Source: Acuticoccus sediminis
GTDB lineage: Bacteria > Pseudomonadota > Alphaproteobacteria > Rhizobiales > Amorphaceae
Reading direction: 5' to 3'
Length of the DNA stretch: 64,000 nucleotides
Assembly: GCF_003258595.1 (NCBI RefSeq)
Contig: NZ_QHHQ01000004.1
Coordinates: 620,001 to 684,000, forward strand
Shown here: positions 24,293 through 31,859 of the stretch, piece by piece
Layout: each line of letters opens with the position of its first letter
Position numbering within the stretch: the stretch's first letter is position 1
Translations under genes and position numbers: made by a program
Notes under the pieces: model-generated
Databases searched by the model: none
Told to the model about the DNA's origin: nothing
Seen by the model: the letters and a program-made list of their open reading frames with translations, nothing else

Positions 24293-25879
24293 ATGACGAC
24301 CCGACGCATGACACTGACACTTCCATTCCCCGACCGCTTCAACGTCAACGGCAAGCTGACGCCGCCGTCGGAACGGGCCGAGATCGTCGTCGTCGGGGCC
24401 GGCGCGGCCGGCGCCGCCGCCGCCCTCGAAGCCGCGCGCGCCGGGGCCTCCGTGATGCTGATCGACGAGAACCCGGTCTCGCCCGGCCTCATCGGCATGG
24501 ACGTGCCGCTCCAGTTCGGCGGCCGCGCGACCAACGCGGTGCAGACGCCGGAGCGGCTCGTCGAACAGATCCTCGCCGCCTCGCCCGTGCTCGCCGAGGC
24601 GTTCGAGGCGGGCGTCGACGTGCGCCTCTCCACCTCCGTCTGGGGCGCCTGGGCGAACGGGGCGGGCATGTCGGGCTTTCCCGGCCCGGTCGTCGGCCTC
24701 GCGGACGAGACGCGGAGCTGGCTCGTCGGGTTCGACCGGCTGATCGTCGCCACCGGGGCGCGCGACCTCAACTTCACCTTCGCCGGGTCCGACCAGCCCG
24801 GCGTCATGGGTGCGATGGCGTTCGAGTCGCTGCTGACGCGCTACGACGCCTTCGCGGGGAAGCGCATCGTCATCCTCGGCAGCGGCGACGTCGCGGCCGC
24901 GACCGCGGCCCTCGCGGCCGAGCACGGCGTCGAGGTCGCCGCCATCGTCGAGGCACGCGCGACGCTGCAGTCGTCCACGCTCGACGGAACGGGGTTCACC
25001 ACCCTCGTCGGCCACGTCCCGCTGGCGGCGCAGGCGGGTGCGGACGGCGTGACCGGTCTCACGGTCTGCGACGTCGCCGACGCTGCGGCCAGGGAGGAGA
25101 TCGCCTGCGACACGGTCGTCGTCGCGGTCGGCGCGGTCCCGGTGATCGAGCTGTTCGACGTCCTCGGCGCCGCCCGCGTCATGGACCCGGCGCGCGGCGG
25201 CCACGTCCCGGTCCTCGGCCCGGACGGCGCGACGTCGCTGCCGGGCGTCTGGGCCGCGGGCGATTGCACCGGCCTCGGCGGCGACGCCGTGGCCGAGGGC
25301 CGCGCCGCCGCCCGCGCCGCGCTCGCCTCGCTGGGCCGCGCCGCCGCGCCGGCCGCTCCGGTGGGGCGCCCCGCCGGCCCCGACGCCATCGCCTACCAGT
25401 TCGACTGGGCGAAGGCGCTCCTCGACACCGGCGGGCGCGAGGTGATGGCCTGCATGTGCGAGGAGGTGACGCGCGGCGAGCTCCTCGACGTGCAGCCGCC
25501 GCGCTATCTCGGCTGGCGCTCCAACCAGATGGCGCAGCGCGACCTCAGGACGCTCGCCGGGGACGGCCCCGTCAACCAGGACCAGATCAAGCGCCTCACC
25601 CGCGCCTGCATGGGCCCCTGCCAGGCCCGGCGCTGCCGCGAACAGGTGGCGCTGACGATGGCCATCGGCGCCGGCGAGCGGCCGGAGGACATCCCCCTCG
25701 CCGGCTACCGCGCCCCGGTGCGCCCGCTGCCGCTGTCCGTCCTCGCCGATCTCGAGGAGACGCCGGAGGCAAGCCGCGACTGGAACGTCTGGTTCGGCAT
25801 CGTCACCCAGTGGATCGGCTACGAGGACATCGGCACCGACCGCGAGAACGAGCAGATCAACGCCGGGATGCCCTACTGA
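24293..25879 (+). CDS. FAD/[2Fe-2S] oxidoreductase, HcnB/OoxA-like, with BFD-type cluster domain
   Basis: A 528-residue protein. An FAD-binding GAGAAGAAAALEAARAG loop lies near residues 35-52, a second nucleotide site ILGSGDVAAATAALAAEHG near 195, and AAGDCTGLGGDAVAEG near 320. The C-terminal third holds a [2Fe-2S] BFD-like domain with Cys ligands in ACMCEEVTRGEL and CMGPCQARRCREQV. This architecture is that of the HcnB, opine oxidase A and D-hydroxyproline dehydrogenase gamma subunits, which partner with a DAO-type FAD subunit to oxidise amino-acid-like amines. The partner is next door (1-base overlap). The third small HcnA-like ferredoxin subunit is not found. Second ATG 5 codons in is an alternative start. 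Confidence 0.88.
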   Translation: MTTRRMTLTLPFPDRFNVNGKLTPPSERAEIVVVGAGAAGAAAALEAARAGASVMLIDENPVSPGLIGMDVPLQFGGRATNAVQTPERLVEQILAASPVLAEAFEAGVDVRLSTSVWGAWANGAGMSGFPGPVVGLADETRSWLVGFDRLIVATGARDLNFTFAGSDQPGVMGAMAFESLLTRYDAFAGKRIVILGSGDVAAATAALAAEHGVEVAAIVEARATLQSSTLDGTGFTTLVGHVPLAAQAGADGVTGLTVCDVADAAAREEIACDTVVVAVGAVPVIELFDVLGAARVMDPARGGHVPVLGPDGATSLPGVWAAGDCTGLGGDAVAEGRAAARAALASLGRAAAPAAPVGRPAGPDAIAYQFDWAKALLDTGGREVMACMCEEVTRGELLDVQPPRYLGWRSNQMAQRDLRTLAGDGPVNQDQIKRLTRACMGPCQARRCREQVALTMAIGAGERPEDIPLAGYRAPVRPLPLSVLADLEETPEASRDWNVWFGIVTQWIGYEDIGTDRENEQINAGMPY

Positions 25880-27069
25880 TGGACACGAGACCCCTAGCGA
25901 ACGGCGGCGAGGCGAAGGGCGCCTCGGTGGTGATCGTCGGCGGCGGCGTCACCGGCCTGTCGGCGGCGTGGTGGCTGGCGCGCGACGGCGTCGACGTGAC
26001 CGTGCTGGAGAAGGGCATCGTCGGGTTCGAGGCCTCGGGCCGCAACGGCGGCGGCTGCACCCACTACCAGAGCCCGCTGTTCCACGAGGAGCAGCGTCTC
26101 TGGCCGCAGATGGACGAGCTCCTCGGCTACCCGACGGAGTTCCAGAAGACCCGCATCGTCTTCCAGATCGACCCCGCGAAGGAGGACTTCGCCGAGGGTC
26201 TGAGGATGCGCATCCCCGCCGGCTACGAGCTCGAGAAGCTCGGCCCCGAGGAGGTGCGCCGGCGCGTGCCGCTGGCGGGCGACAACGTGGTCGCCGGCGT
26301 CCACCTCCATTTCGGCGGCCACGCCAACCCGCAGCGCACCAGCCAGGCCTACGCCTGGGCCGCCCAGGACCACGGCGCCAGGATCCGCCAGCACGTCGCG
26401 GTGACCGGCGTCGTCACCAACGGCGGCAGGGCGGTGGCGGTGGAGACGTCCGAGGGCCGCATCGCCTGCGACCACCTCGTGCTCGCCGCCGGGCCGCTGA
26501 CCGGCAAGCTCCTCGCGACGATGGGGATCGACCTGCCTATGGCGCCGGCGCGGGCGGAGATGATCGTCACCGAGCCGCTGCCGCTGATGCCGCTGACGGG
26601 CGTCGACGGCAACGGGATGTACGGCCGGCAGACGCTGCGCGGCAACCTCGCCTACGGCGGCGGCTGGCACGAGTGGTACGACGACGTGCCGCTCGACAGC
26701 GCCCCGCCGCGCCCGTCGGGGACGGCGCTGCGCGGGCTCGCCAAACGGGTCGCCGAGCTTCTGCCGAAGGCGGCGCACGCGCGGGTCATCCGCTCCTGGT
26801 CGGGCGTCATCGAGAACACGCCGGACGGACGGCCGGTGATCGAGCGGCTCACCGCGCCGGACAACGTGACGGTGGCGACGATGTCCTCGGTGGGCTTCGG
26901 GCTGTCGCCGGCGACGGGACATGCGCTGCGGGACCTTGTCATCGACGGCAAGCCGTCCTTTTGTGATCTCGCCAAACTGTCCCTCGCCCGGTTCGAGGGT
27001 CTCGACCCGAACTGGCGCGAAACCCTGGGCTGGGTACCGCCGAAGCCTGCCGTACTGGAGATGCAATGA
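25879..27069 (+). CDS. DAO-type FAD-dependent oxidoreductase (HcnC/OoxB/sarcosine oxidase beta-like)
   Basis: A 396-residue glycine oxidase/D-amino-acid-oxidase fold protein. GGGVTGLSAAWWLARDGVDVTVLEKG at residues 18-43 binds FAD, EASGRNGGGC follows, and the C-terminus has GYGGGWHEW-like AYGGGWHEWYDD and the RSWSGVIENTPDGRPVIE block used by this family. It overlaps the HcnB-like gene (TGATG) and the next oxidase gene (4 bases), so it likely forms the catalytic subunit of a two-subunit amine dehydrogenase. The substrate is probably a secondary amino acid produced by demethylation, by context. Confidence 0.88.
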   Translation: MDTRPLANGGEAKGASVVIVGGGVTGLSAAWWLARDGVDVTVLEKGIVGFEASGRNGGGCTHYQSPLFHEEQRLWPQMDELLGYPTEFQKTRIVFQIDPAKEDFAEGLRMRIPAGYELEKLGPEEVRRRVPLAGDNVVAGVHLHFGGHANPQRTSQAYAWAAQDHGARIRQHVAVTGVVTNGGRAVAVETSEGRIACDHLVLAAGPLTGKLLATMGIDLPMAPARAEMIVTEPLPLMPLTGVDGNGMYGRQTLRGNLAYGGGWHEWYDDVPLDSAPPRPSGTALRGLAKRVAELLPKAAHARVIRSWSGVIENTPDGRPVIERLTAPDNVTVATMSSVGFGLSPATGHALRDLVIDGKPSFCDLAKLSLARFEGLDPNWRETLGWVPPKPAVLEMQ

Positions 27070-28232
27070 GCCGTTCCGCCATCGTCGTCGGCGCCGGGAT
27101 CGCCGGCCTGTCCACCGCCTGGGCGCTGAACCGCCGCGGCTTCGACGTGACGGTGATCGAGCAGGGCCCGATCCCGAACCCCCGCGCCTCGTCCTACGAC
27201 GAGCACCGCATCACCCGCTACGCGTACGGCCCGTGGGAGGGCTACGCGTACATGATGCCGGCGGCCTTCGCGATGTACGACCGGCTCTTCGCGGACATCG
27301 GCGCGAGGCACCTCTCCCCCTCTCCGGTCGTCTACTTCGAGCGGGGCGACAGCGACTGGTACGAGCCGGTGAAGCGCAACCTCGCGGAGATGGGCCGCTG
27401 GGCGCGCGACATTCCCCTCGCGGACGTCCCCGACCGCTTCCCGATGATCAACACCGAGGGCCTGACCCGCGCGGTGGAGACCGAGGGAGGCGGCGTCCTC
27501 TTCCCGATCCGCATCCTGACCGACCTCGTCGTGCGGCTCGGCAATCTCGGCGTGCGGCTGATCCCCGACACCGAGGTGACCTCGGTCGACCCGGACGGCG
27601 GCGTCGTCGTCGCCGGCGAGCGCGAGTTCAGGGCCGACCACGTGGTGATCGCCGCCGGCGCGTGGGTGAACCGGCTGACCGACGCGGTGGCCGACCGGGT
27701 GGTCGCCTCGCGTCAGGCGGTGATGTTCCTGGCGCCGCCGCCGGAGCTCGCCAGCGTGTGGGCTGAGATGCCGGTATTGTGCGACCTCGGCACCGAATCG
27801 GGCACCTACACGCTCCCGCCGCGCCCGGGGACGCGCCTCAAGGTGGGCGACCACGTCTTCACCCGGCGCGGCGACGCGACCGGCGACCGGATCGCCAGCG
27901 AGGACGACCTCGCCCGGCTGATGCGGGCGGCGCCGCTCGCCTACAACGACTTCGACCGGTACCAGATCCTCGAAAAGAAGGTCTGCTTCTACACGGTGAC
28001 GATCGACCCGTCGGAGGAGTTCCAGGTGCGCCCGTGGGGCTCCAGGGCGTGGATCCAGAGCGCGTGCTCCGGTCACGGCTTCAAGCTCGGCCCGCTGATC
28101 GGCGACAGCGTCGCGGCCGCCATCGCCGGCGAGCGCGACCCGGCCGAGACGACCCGCTGGGCGGCGGGACGCATGACGAAGCCGGAATGCGAGGCCTTCC
28201 TGACCCCGATGACCGAGGCGGCGGCCCAATAG
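27066..28232 (+). CDS. Monomeric sarcosine oxidase-like FAD enzyme
   Basis: A 388-residue protein. The FAD loop GAGIAGLSTAWALNRRG is at residues 8-24, and the SSYDEHRITRYAYGPWEGY block matches the family position where sarcosine oxidase has S..GDTRIIR.AYG. Cys307 in KKVCFYTVTIDPSEEF lies where monomeric sarcosine oxidase (MSOX) and N-methyltryptophan oxidase attach FAD covalently. The C-terminal CSGHGFKLGPLIGDSVA equals the GxSGHGFKF family motif. It should oxidise an N-methyl or secondary amino acid to release formaldehyde or an imine and H2O2. It is the last gene of the five-gene set and overlaps its neighbour by 4 bases. Confidence 0.9.
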   Translation: MSRSAIVVGAGIAGLSTAWALNRRGFDVTVIEQGPIPNPRASSYDEHRITRYAYGPWEGYAYMMPAAFAMYDRLFADIGARHLSPSPVVYFERGDSDWYEPVKRNLAEMGRWARDIPLADVPDRFPMINTEGLTRAVETEGGGVLFPIRILTDLVVRLGNLGVRLIPDTEVTSVDPDGGVVVAGEREFRADHVVIAAGAWVNRLTDAVADRVVASRQAVMFLAPPPELASVWAEMPVLCDLGTESGTYTLPPRPGTRLKVGDHVFTRRGDATGDRIASEDDLARLMRAAPLAYNDFDRYQILEKKVCFYTVTIDPSEEFQVRPWGSRAWIQSACSGHGFKLGPLIGDSVAAAIAGERDPAETTRWAAGRMTKPECEAFLTPMTEAAAQ

Positions 28233-28320
28233 GGCCCGCCCCACCGTCGCCGCCGGCCAGTCGCCCGGCTCGCCGCTGAGCCGATCTGCCGGCCGCGACC
28301 CCACATCGCGCCGTCGTCCA

Positions 28321-28392
28321 TCCTCCTCCGGTACGGACGTCCCGTCCTCCTCCGGCACGCACGTCCCGTCCTCCTCCGGCACGGACGTCCCG
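28321..28392. repeat. Tandem repeat, three copies of 24 bases
   Basis: The unit reads TCCTCCTCCGGCACGGACGT plus CCCG. Copies lie at 28321-28344, 28345-28368 and 28369-28392; copies differ from each other at one or two positions (T for C at base 12 in the first, C for G at base 16 in the second). A fourth copy begins and decays at 28393. The length is a multiple of three but no gene uses it. A polymorphic minisatellite is the simplest reading. Confidence 0.85.
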
Positions 28393-28424
28393 TCCTGGGG
28401 CGCCACCGCAGGTCCCGGCCTGAG

Positions 28425-28569
28425 CCTGTTCCCCGGAGCCAGCCATCGCTGAAGCCCGAAGAGCGCCGGGGCGGGACGGGGTGCAAGGCCGAAGAGCGGA
28501 GCGTGCCTTGCGGCCCGTCCCGACCCGGCGCAGGGCTTCAATCAGCGATGGCTGGCTCCGGGGGACAGG
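28425..28569. repeat. Large imperfect inverted repeat (about 145 bases)
   Basis: A perfect 22-base pair of arms, 28431-28452 and 28542-28563 (left arm starts CCCCGGAGCCAGCCATCGCT), is extended outward by CCTGT/ACAGG with one mismatch. The interior pairs again: CGGGACGGGGTGCAAGGC-like left half (about 28473-28490) against GCCTTGCGGCCCGTCCCG on the right (about 28505-28522) with two mismatches. The whole unit would form one long hairpin. It lies between convergent genes and resembles a dispersed non-coding element rather than a simple terminator. Confidence 0.75.
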
Positions 28570-28637
28570 CGCCCAGCCCTGTTCCCTGGTGAAGCCTGAG
28601 CCCCGCGGCCGTCCCGCTCGCCGGAGCCGCCATGCCT

Positions 28638-29498
28638 TCACCGCACCTCGTCCGCCAGACCGGCGATCACGTCGCAGACGTCGTTCGGCTGCACGACCGC
28701 GGCGCGGATGAGGTCGTCGAAGCGGCGGTTGAGGGCGCGCACGTGCTCGGTGGCGGTGAACATGAAGAACAGCGCGCCGATGTAGATCATCGCCCGCTGG
28801 GGGCTGAACACGGTGAACGGGGCCGAGTAGGTCTGCTTCAGGTCGTAGAGGTGGAAGGTGAGGCTCGGGTAGAGCTCGCGGCAGATCTCGGACATCTCGC
28901 CGAGCTGCTGGCGGCGGATCTCGGCGGGGAGGTCCTGCCACTGGCCGGTTCCGCGGGCGAAGGCCTCGAGCGCCTGGAGGGGCACGCAGGACTCCTGCGA
29001 GAGGGCGGACTGGCGCATCTGCGCGCGCCGCTCCATGGCCCAGCGGACGGTGGCGGCCTCGTCGATCTCCGGCCACTGGGCGTACTCGTAGCGCATCACC
29101 TCGGCGGATTTCAGGAAGTCCGGAAAGCTGCGGGGCACGGAGCGGATGCGGTAGCCGGCGGTCTCGGCCTCGGCGTACCAGCGCAGGAAGCGGTCGTCGA
29201 TGGGCGAATGGGCGCCGCCCTCGACGCTGACGGGCTCGATGACTTCCGCGCCCGGCCGCTCCTGGCTGGTGAGGCCGAGGAGCCAGTCGACGGAGACGCC
29301 GGCGAGGGTGGCGATGGCGGCGAGGGTCTCGGCGCGGGGGAGCCGCTCGTTGGCGGGGGCGAGGAGCTGGGCGAGCGTCGAGCGGTCGATCCCGACGGTC
29401 CGGGCGTAGGCGGAGGGGGTCAGGGCCGACCGGTCCATGACGACCTGCAGCCGCTCGCGGAAGCTTTTGACGACGGCGCGGCGCTGGGCAATCAACAT
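28638..29498 (-). CDS. XRE family helix-turn-helix regulator with large C-terminal domain
   Basis: About 286 residues. The N-terminal 75 residues contain an XRE/Cro helix-turn-helix (SAYARTVGIDRSTLAQLLAPANERLPRAETLAAIATLAGVSVDWLLGL). The remaining 200 residues form a domain I cannot name; it includes YPSLTFHLYDLKQTYSAPFTVFSPQRAMIYIGALFFMF, which might bind a ligand or self-associate. ATG at 29498 has GAGGAGGGG directly before it, although the frame is open to 29708. It is divergent from the desaturase gene with 124 bases between, so it is the likely regulator of the desaturase and binding-protein pair. Confidence 0.85.
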   Translation of the reverse strand: MLIAQRRAVVKSFRERLQVVMDRSALTPSAYARTVGIDRSTLAQLLAPANERLPRAETLAAIATLAGVSVDWLLGLTSQERPGAEVIEPVSVEGGAHSPIDDRFLRWYAEAETAGYRIRSVPRSFPDFLKSAEVMRYEYAQWPEIDEAATVRWAMERRAQMRQSALSQESCVPLQALEAFARGTGQWQDLPAEIRRQQLGEMSEICRELYPSLTFHLYDLKQTYSAPFTVFSPQRAMIYIGALFFMFTATEHVRALNRRFDDLIRAAVVQPNDVCDVIAGLADEVR

Positions 29499-29622
29499 CC
29501 CCTCCTCGCAATATCGCGTTTCCGGATAAATATCACGCTTTGGCCGAAAGGCGCGACAACTCCCTCGGTTTCTCTCGAAGTCCCTCGTTGCGGGTGCCCC
29601 GGGAGCGCCACATTCTGGGCAC

Positions 29623-30624
29623 ATGCCCCAGGTCGCGATCCTACCCCCCTCTTCGGACGACCGGTTTTCGGACCGGACCGCGGTCGAATGGCCGACCGTG
29701 GCCCTCACGGCCGCCGTCTACGGCGGCTGGCTGACGCTGACGTACTTCCACGCTGCGGTCCCGGCGCTCATCCTGGTGCCGGCCCTCGTGTGGGTGGTCG
29801 CGTGGCATTCGTCGCTGCAGCACGAGATCGTTCACGGGCATCCGACGCGCTGGCGGGCGGTGAACCGGGCGCTCGGCTTCGTGCCGCTGTCGCTCTGGGT
29901 TCCGTTCGCGCGGTACCGGATGCTGCATCTCGCGCACCACCGGGACGAGCGGCTGACGGACCCGCTCGACGACCCGGAGTCCTACTACTGGGCGCCCGCC
30001 GACTGGTCCGCGCTGTCGCCGTGGGCGCGGTTGCTGGTGGGCGCGCAGACGACGCTCTCGGGGCGCATGCTGATCGGCCCGGCGTGGTGCATTTCGCGGT
30101 TCATCGCGTCCGAGATGTGCGCCATCCGGCGCGGCGACCGCGTGATCCGGCGGATCTGGATCCGCCATGGCCTCGGTGCCGCCGCCGTCCTCGCATGGGT
30201 CTCGGTCGTCTGCGGGATGTCGCCGTGGGTCTACCTCGGCATCGTCTACGCGGCGACGTCGCTGCTGCTGGTGCGCTCATTCGCGGAGCATCGGGCGGAG
30301 GACGACGTGTGCCACCGGACGGCAATCGTGGAGAAGGCGCCGGTGCTCGGGCTCCTCTACCTGCACAACAACCTGCATGCCGCGCACCATGCCCGACCGA
30401 CGTTGCCGTGGTACCGCCTCCCGGGGTGGTATGCGCAACATCGCGAAGCGTTGATTTCCCGCAACGGAGGGCTGGTCTATCGCGGCTACGGCGAGATCGC
30501 GCGGCGCTTCCTCGTTCGGCGGCACGACATGCCGCAGCATCCGGCGGGCCGTGTCCCGGGGGACCCCGTGGCGACGGGCGGCCCCGCGGTGGCGCTGCAG
30601 GCCGCGGCCGCACCGGAGCGGTGA
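29623..30624 (+). CDS. Membrane fatty acid desaturase family protein
   Basis: A 333-residue integral membrane di-iron enzyme. The three histidine boxes are visible: HEIVHGH near residue 68, HLAHHRD near 104, and HNNLHAAHH near 247, with about four hydrophobic segments between them. Such enzymes insert a double bond or hydroxyl into lipid acyl chains or other long hydrophobic substrates. Normal size. It is divergent from the XRE regulator and followed 154 bases later by a PhnD-like gene in the same direction. No other lipid gene is near, so the substrate is unknown; carotenoid or sphingolipid hydroxylases share these boxes. Confidence 0.9.
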   Translation: MPQVAILPPSSDDRFSDRTAVEWPTVALTAAVYGGWLTLTYFHAAVPALILVPALVWVVAWHSSLQHEIVHGHPTRWRAVNRALGFVPLSLWVPFARYRMLHLAHHRDERLTDPLDDPESYYWAPADWSALSPWARLLVGAQTTLSGRMLIGPAWCISRFIASEMCAIRRGDRVIRRIWIRHGLGAAAVLAWVSVVCGMSPWVYLGIVYAATSLLLVRSFAEHRAEDDVCHRTAIVEKAPVLGLLYLHNNLHAAHHARPTLPWYRLPGWYAQHREALISRNGGLVYRGYGEIARRFLVRRHDMPQHPAGRVPGDPVATGGPAVALQAAAAPER

Positions 30625-30778
30625 ACCGCTGCCTACCCATGCGGCCGGCCGGACGCTACACTCCTGAACGACCCGCCTCCTTCGACACCAGGTCCGAAGG
30701 CTGGCCGGTGGCCGATGCTCCCTGCCCGGCCGCGTCTCTGGACTGCCCCCATGATCGCAAACGGCTGACCCGATCCTA

Positions 30779-31615
30779 ATGACCGCGACCCATCCGGCGC
30801 CGGGCGGCGCGCAAACCGCGAGCCTCGGCATGTACGACGCGCCGTGGGTCTCGGCGGCCAACGACCGCATCTGGACCGCCGTCGCATTGCGGCTGCGCGA
30901 CGCCGGGGTCCCGGACGTGCCGGCGGTGCTCGACCGGGACCGCTCGCACGACGCGATCTGGCACGACCCGAACCTCCTTCTGGCGCAGACGTGCGGCTTT
31001 CCGCTGGTGACGTCGCTCGCCGGGGTTGTCCGGCCGATCGCGGCGCCGGTCTACGCCTGGCCCGGCTGCGACGGTCCCCGCCATGTCAGCGTGATCGTCG
31101 TGCGCGAGGAGGCGCCCGCCCGTTCGCTCGCCGACGTCGCGGGGACGCGCGCCGCGATGAACGGCCGCGACAGCAACACCGGCATGAACCTCTTCCGCCA
31201 CGCCCTGGCACCGCTCGCGGGGGGCAAGCCGATGTTCGCCTCCGTCCAGGAAACGGGCGGCCATGTTGCCAGCCTCACCGCGGTGCAGCAGGGCGAGGCG
31301 GACGTCGCGGCCGTCGACGCGGTGACCTTCGCCATCGCGGCGCGCCACCGGCCGGATCTCGTGGACGGCCTGCGGATCCTGGCGGAGACGGCACCGAGCC
31401 CGTCCCTCCCCTTCGTGACGCGGGGCGACGCGGATCCCGTGCTGCGTGTCCAACTCTTCCACGCGCTGCGCGGGGCGGTGGCCGATCCCGCCATCGCCGA
31501 CGCCCGCGCCGCGATCGGCCTCGTCGACGTCGTTCCCGTGACCGTCGACGACTACGCGATCGTGGCGCAATACGCCGCCGAGGCCGCCGCGCTCGGGTAC
31601 TCCGAGCTCGCCTGA
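30779..31615 (+). CDS. PhnD/SsuA-like substrate-binding protein without visible signal peptide
   Basis: A 278-residue protein of the phosphate/phosphonate binding-protein fold (PhnD-like). The blocks LGMYDAPWVSAANDRIWTAVA at the N-terminus, LLLAQTCGFPLVT, RSLADVAGTRAAMNGRDSNTGMNLFRHAL and EADVAAVDAVTFAI match this family. The start MTATHPAPGGAQTASLGMY is short and polar with no hydrophobic stretch or lipobox, so it appears to be cytoplasmic rather than part of an importer, and no permease or ATPase of the Phn type follows. Downstream genes belong to the tungstate importer. Role unknown; perhaps a sensor. Confidence 0.8.
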   Translation: MTATHPAPGGAQTASLGMYDAPWVSAANDRIWTAVALRLRDAGVPDVPAVLDRDRSHDAIWHDPNLLLAQTCGFPLVTSLAGVVRPIAAPVYAWPGCDGPRHVSVIVVREEAPARSLADVAGTRAAMNGRDSNTGMNLFRHALAPLAGGKPMFASVQETGGHVASLTAVQQGEADVAAVDAVTFAIAARHRPDLVDGLRILAETAPSPSLPFVTRGDADPVLRVQLFHALRGAVADPAIADARAAIGLVDVVPVTVDDYAIVAQYAAEAAALGYSELA

Positions 31616-31823
31616 CGCCGGACCCGGCGCCCGTAACCATCTGTTTCCCCGATCGCTTCCCGGCCCCGACAAGGGTAGACGGCGCACGGCGCACCTCCCG
31701 GCGCCGCACGAGTGCCGTCATGCGTCACACCGCATCGGCCGCAGAGCCGGCCGTGCGCGCGGCGCCTCGCCGCGGTGTCGAGTGGCGCGCAGGCATCTTT
31801 GGGGGTGAAAAAAGTGTCGTTCT

Positions 31824-31859
31824 CATGCATTCTGTGCGTGTGCTCGGGAAGAATGCATG
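31824..31859 (+). promoter_or_regulatory. Inverted repeat covering the tupB start codon
   Basis: CATGCATTCT (31824-31833) is perfectly complemented by AGAATGCATG (31850-31859), with a 16-base loop that contains the candidate Shine-Dalgarno GGGAA. The last three bases of the right arm are the ATG of tupB. As DNA it is a 10-base dyad suited to a repressor; as RNA the hairpin would hide both the start codon and the ribosome site. Control of tungstate uptake through this element is inference. Confidence 0.55.

Larger units (their letters stand above)
28233..28637. other. 405-base intergenic region made of repeats
   Basis: No gene is supported here. The stretch between the convergent sarcosine oxidase-like and XRE genes contains a 24-base tandem repeat and a large imperfect inverted repeat, described separately, followed by about 70 bases of plain GC-rich sequence up to the XRE stop. 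Confidence 0.7.

Noticed and set aside
28321-28392. Possible CRISPR array
   Set aside because: The copies are directly joined with no spacers, and there are no cas genes nearby.
26652-28541. Minus-strand frame of 629 codons opposite the sarcosine oxidase-like gene
   Set aside because: It runs through the tandem repeat and opposite two coherent flavoenzyme genes, with no family similarity.
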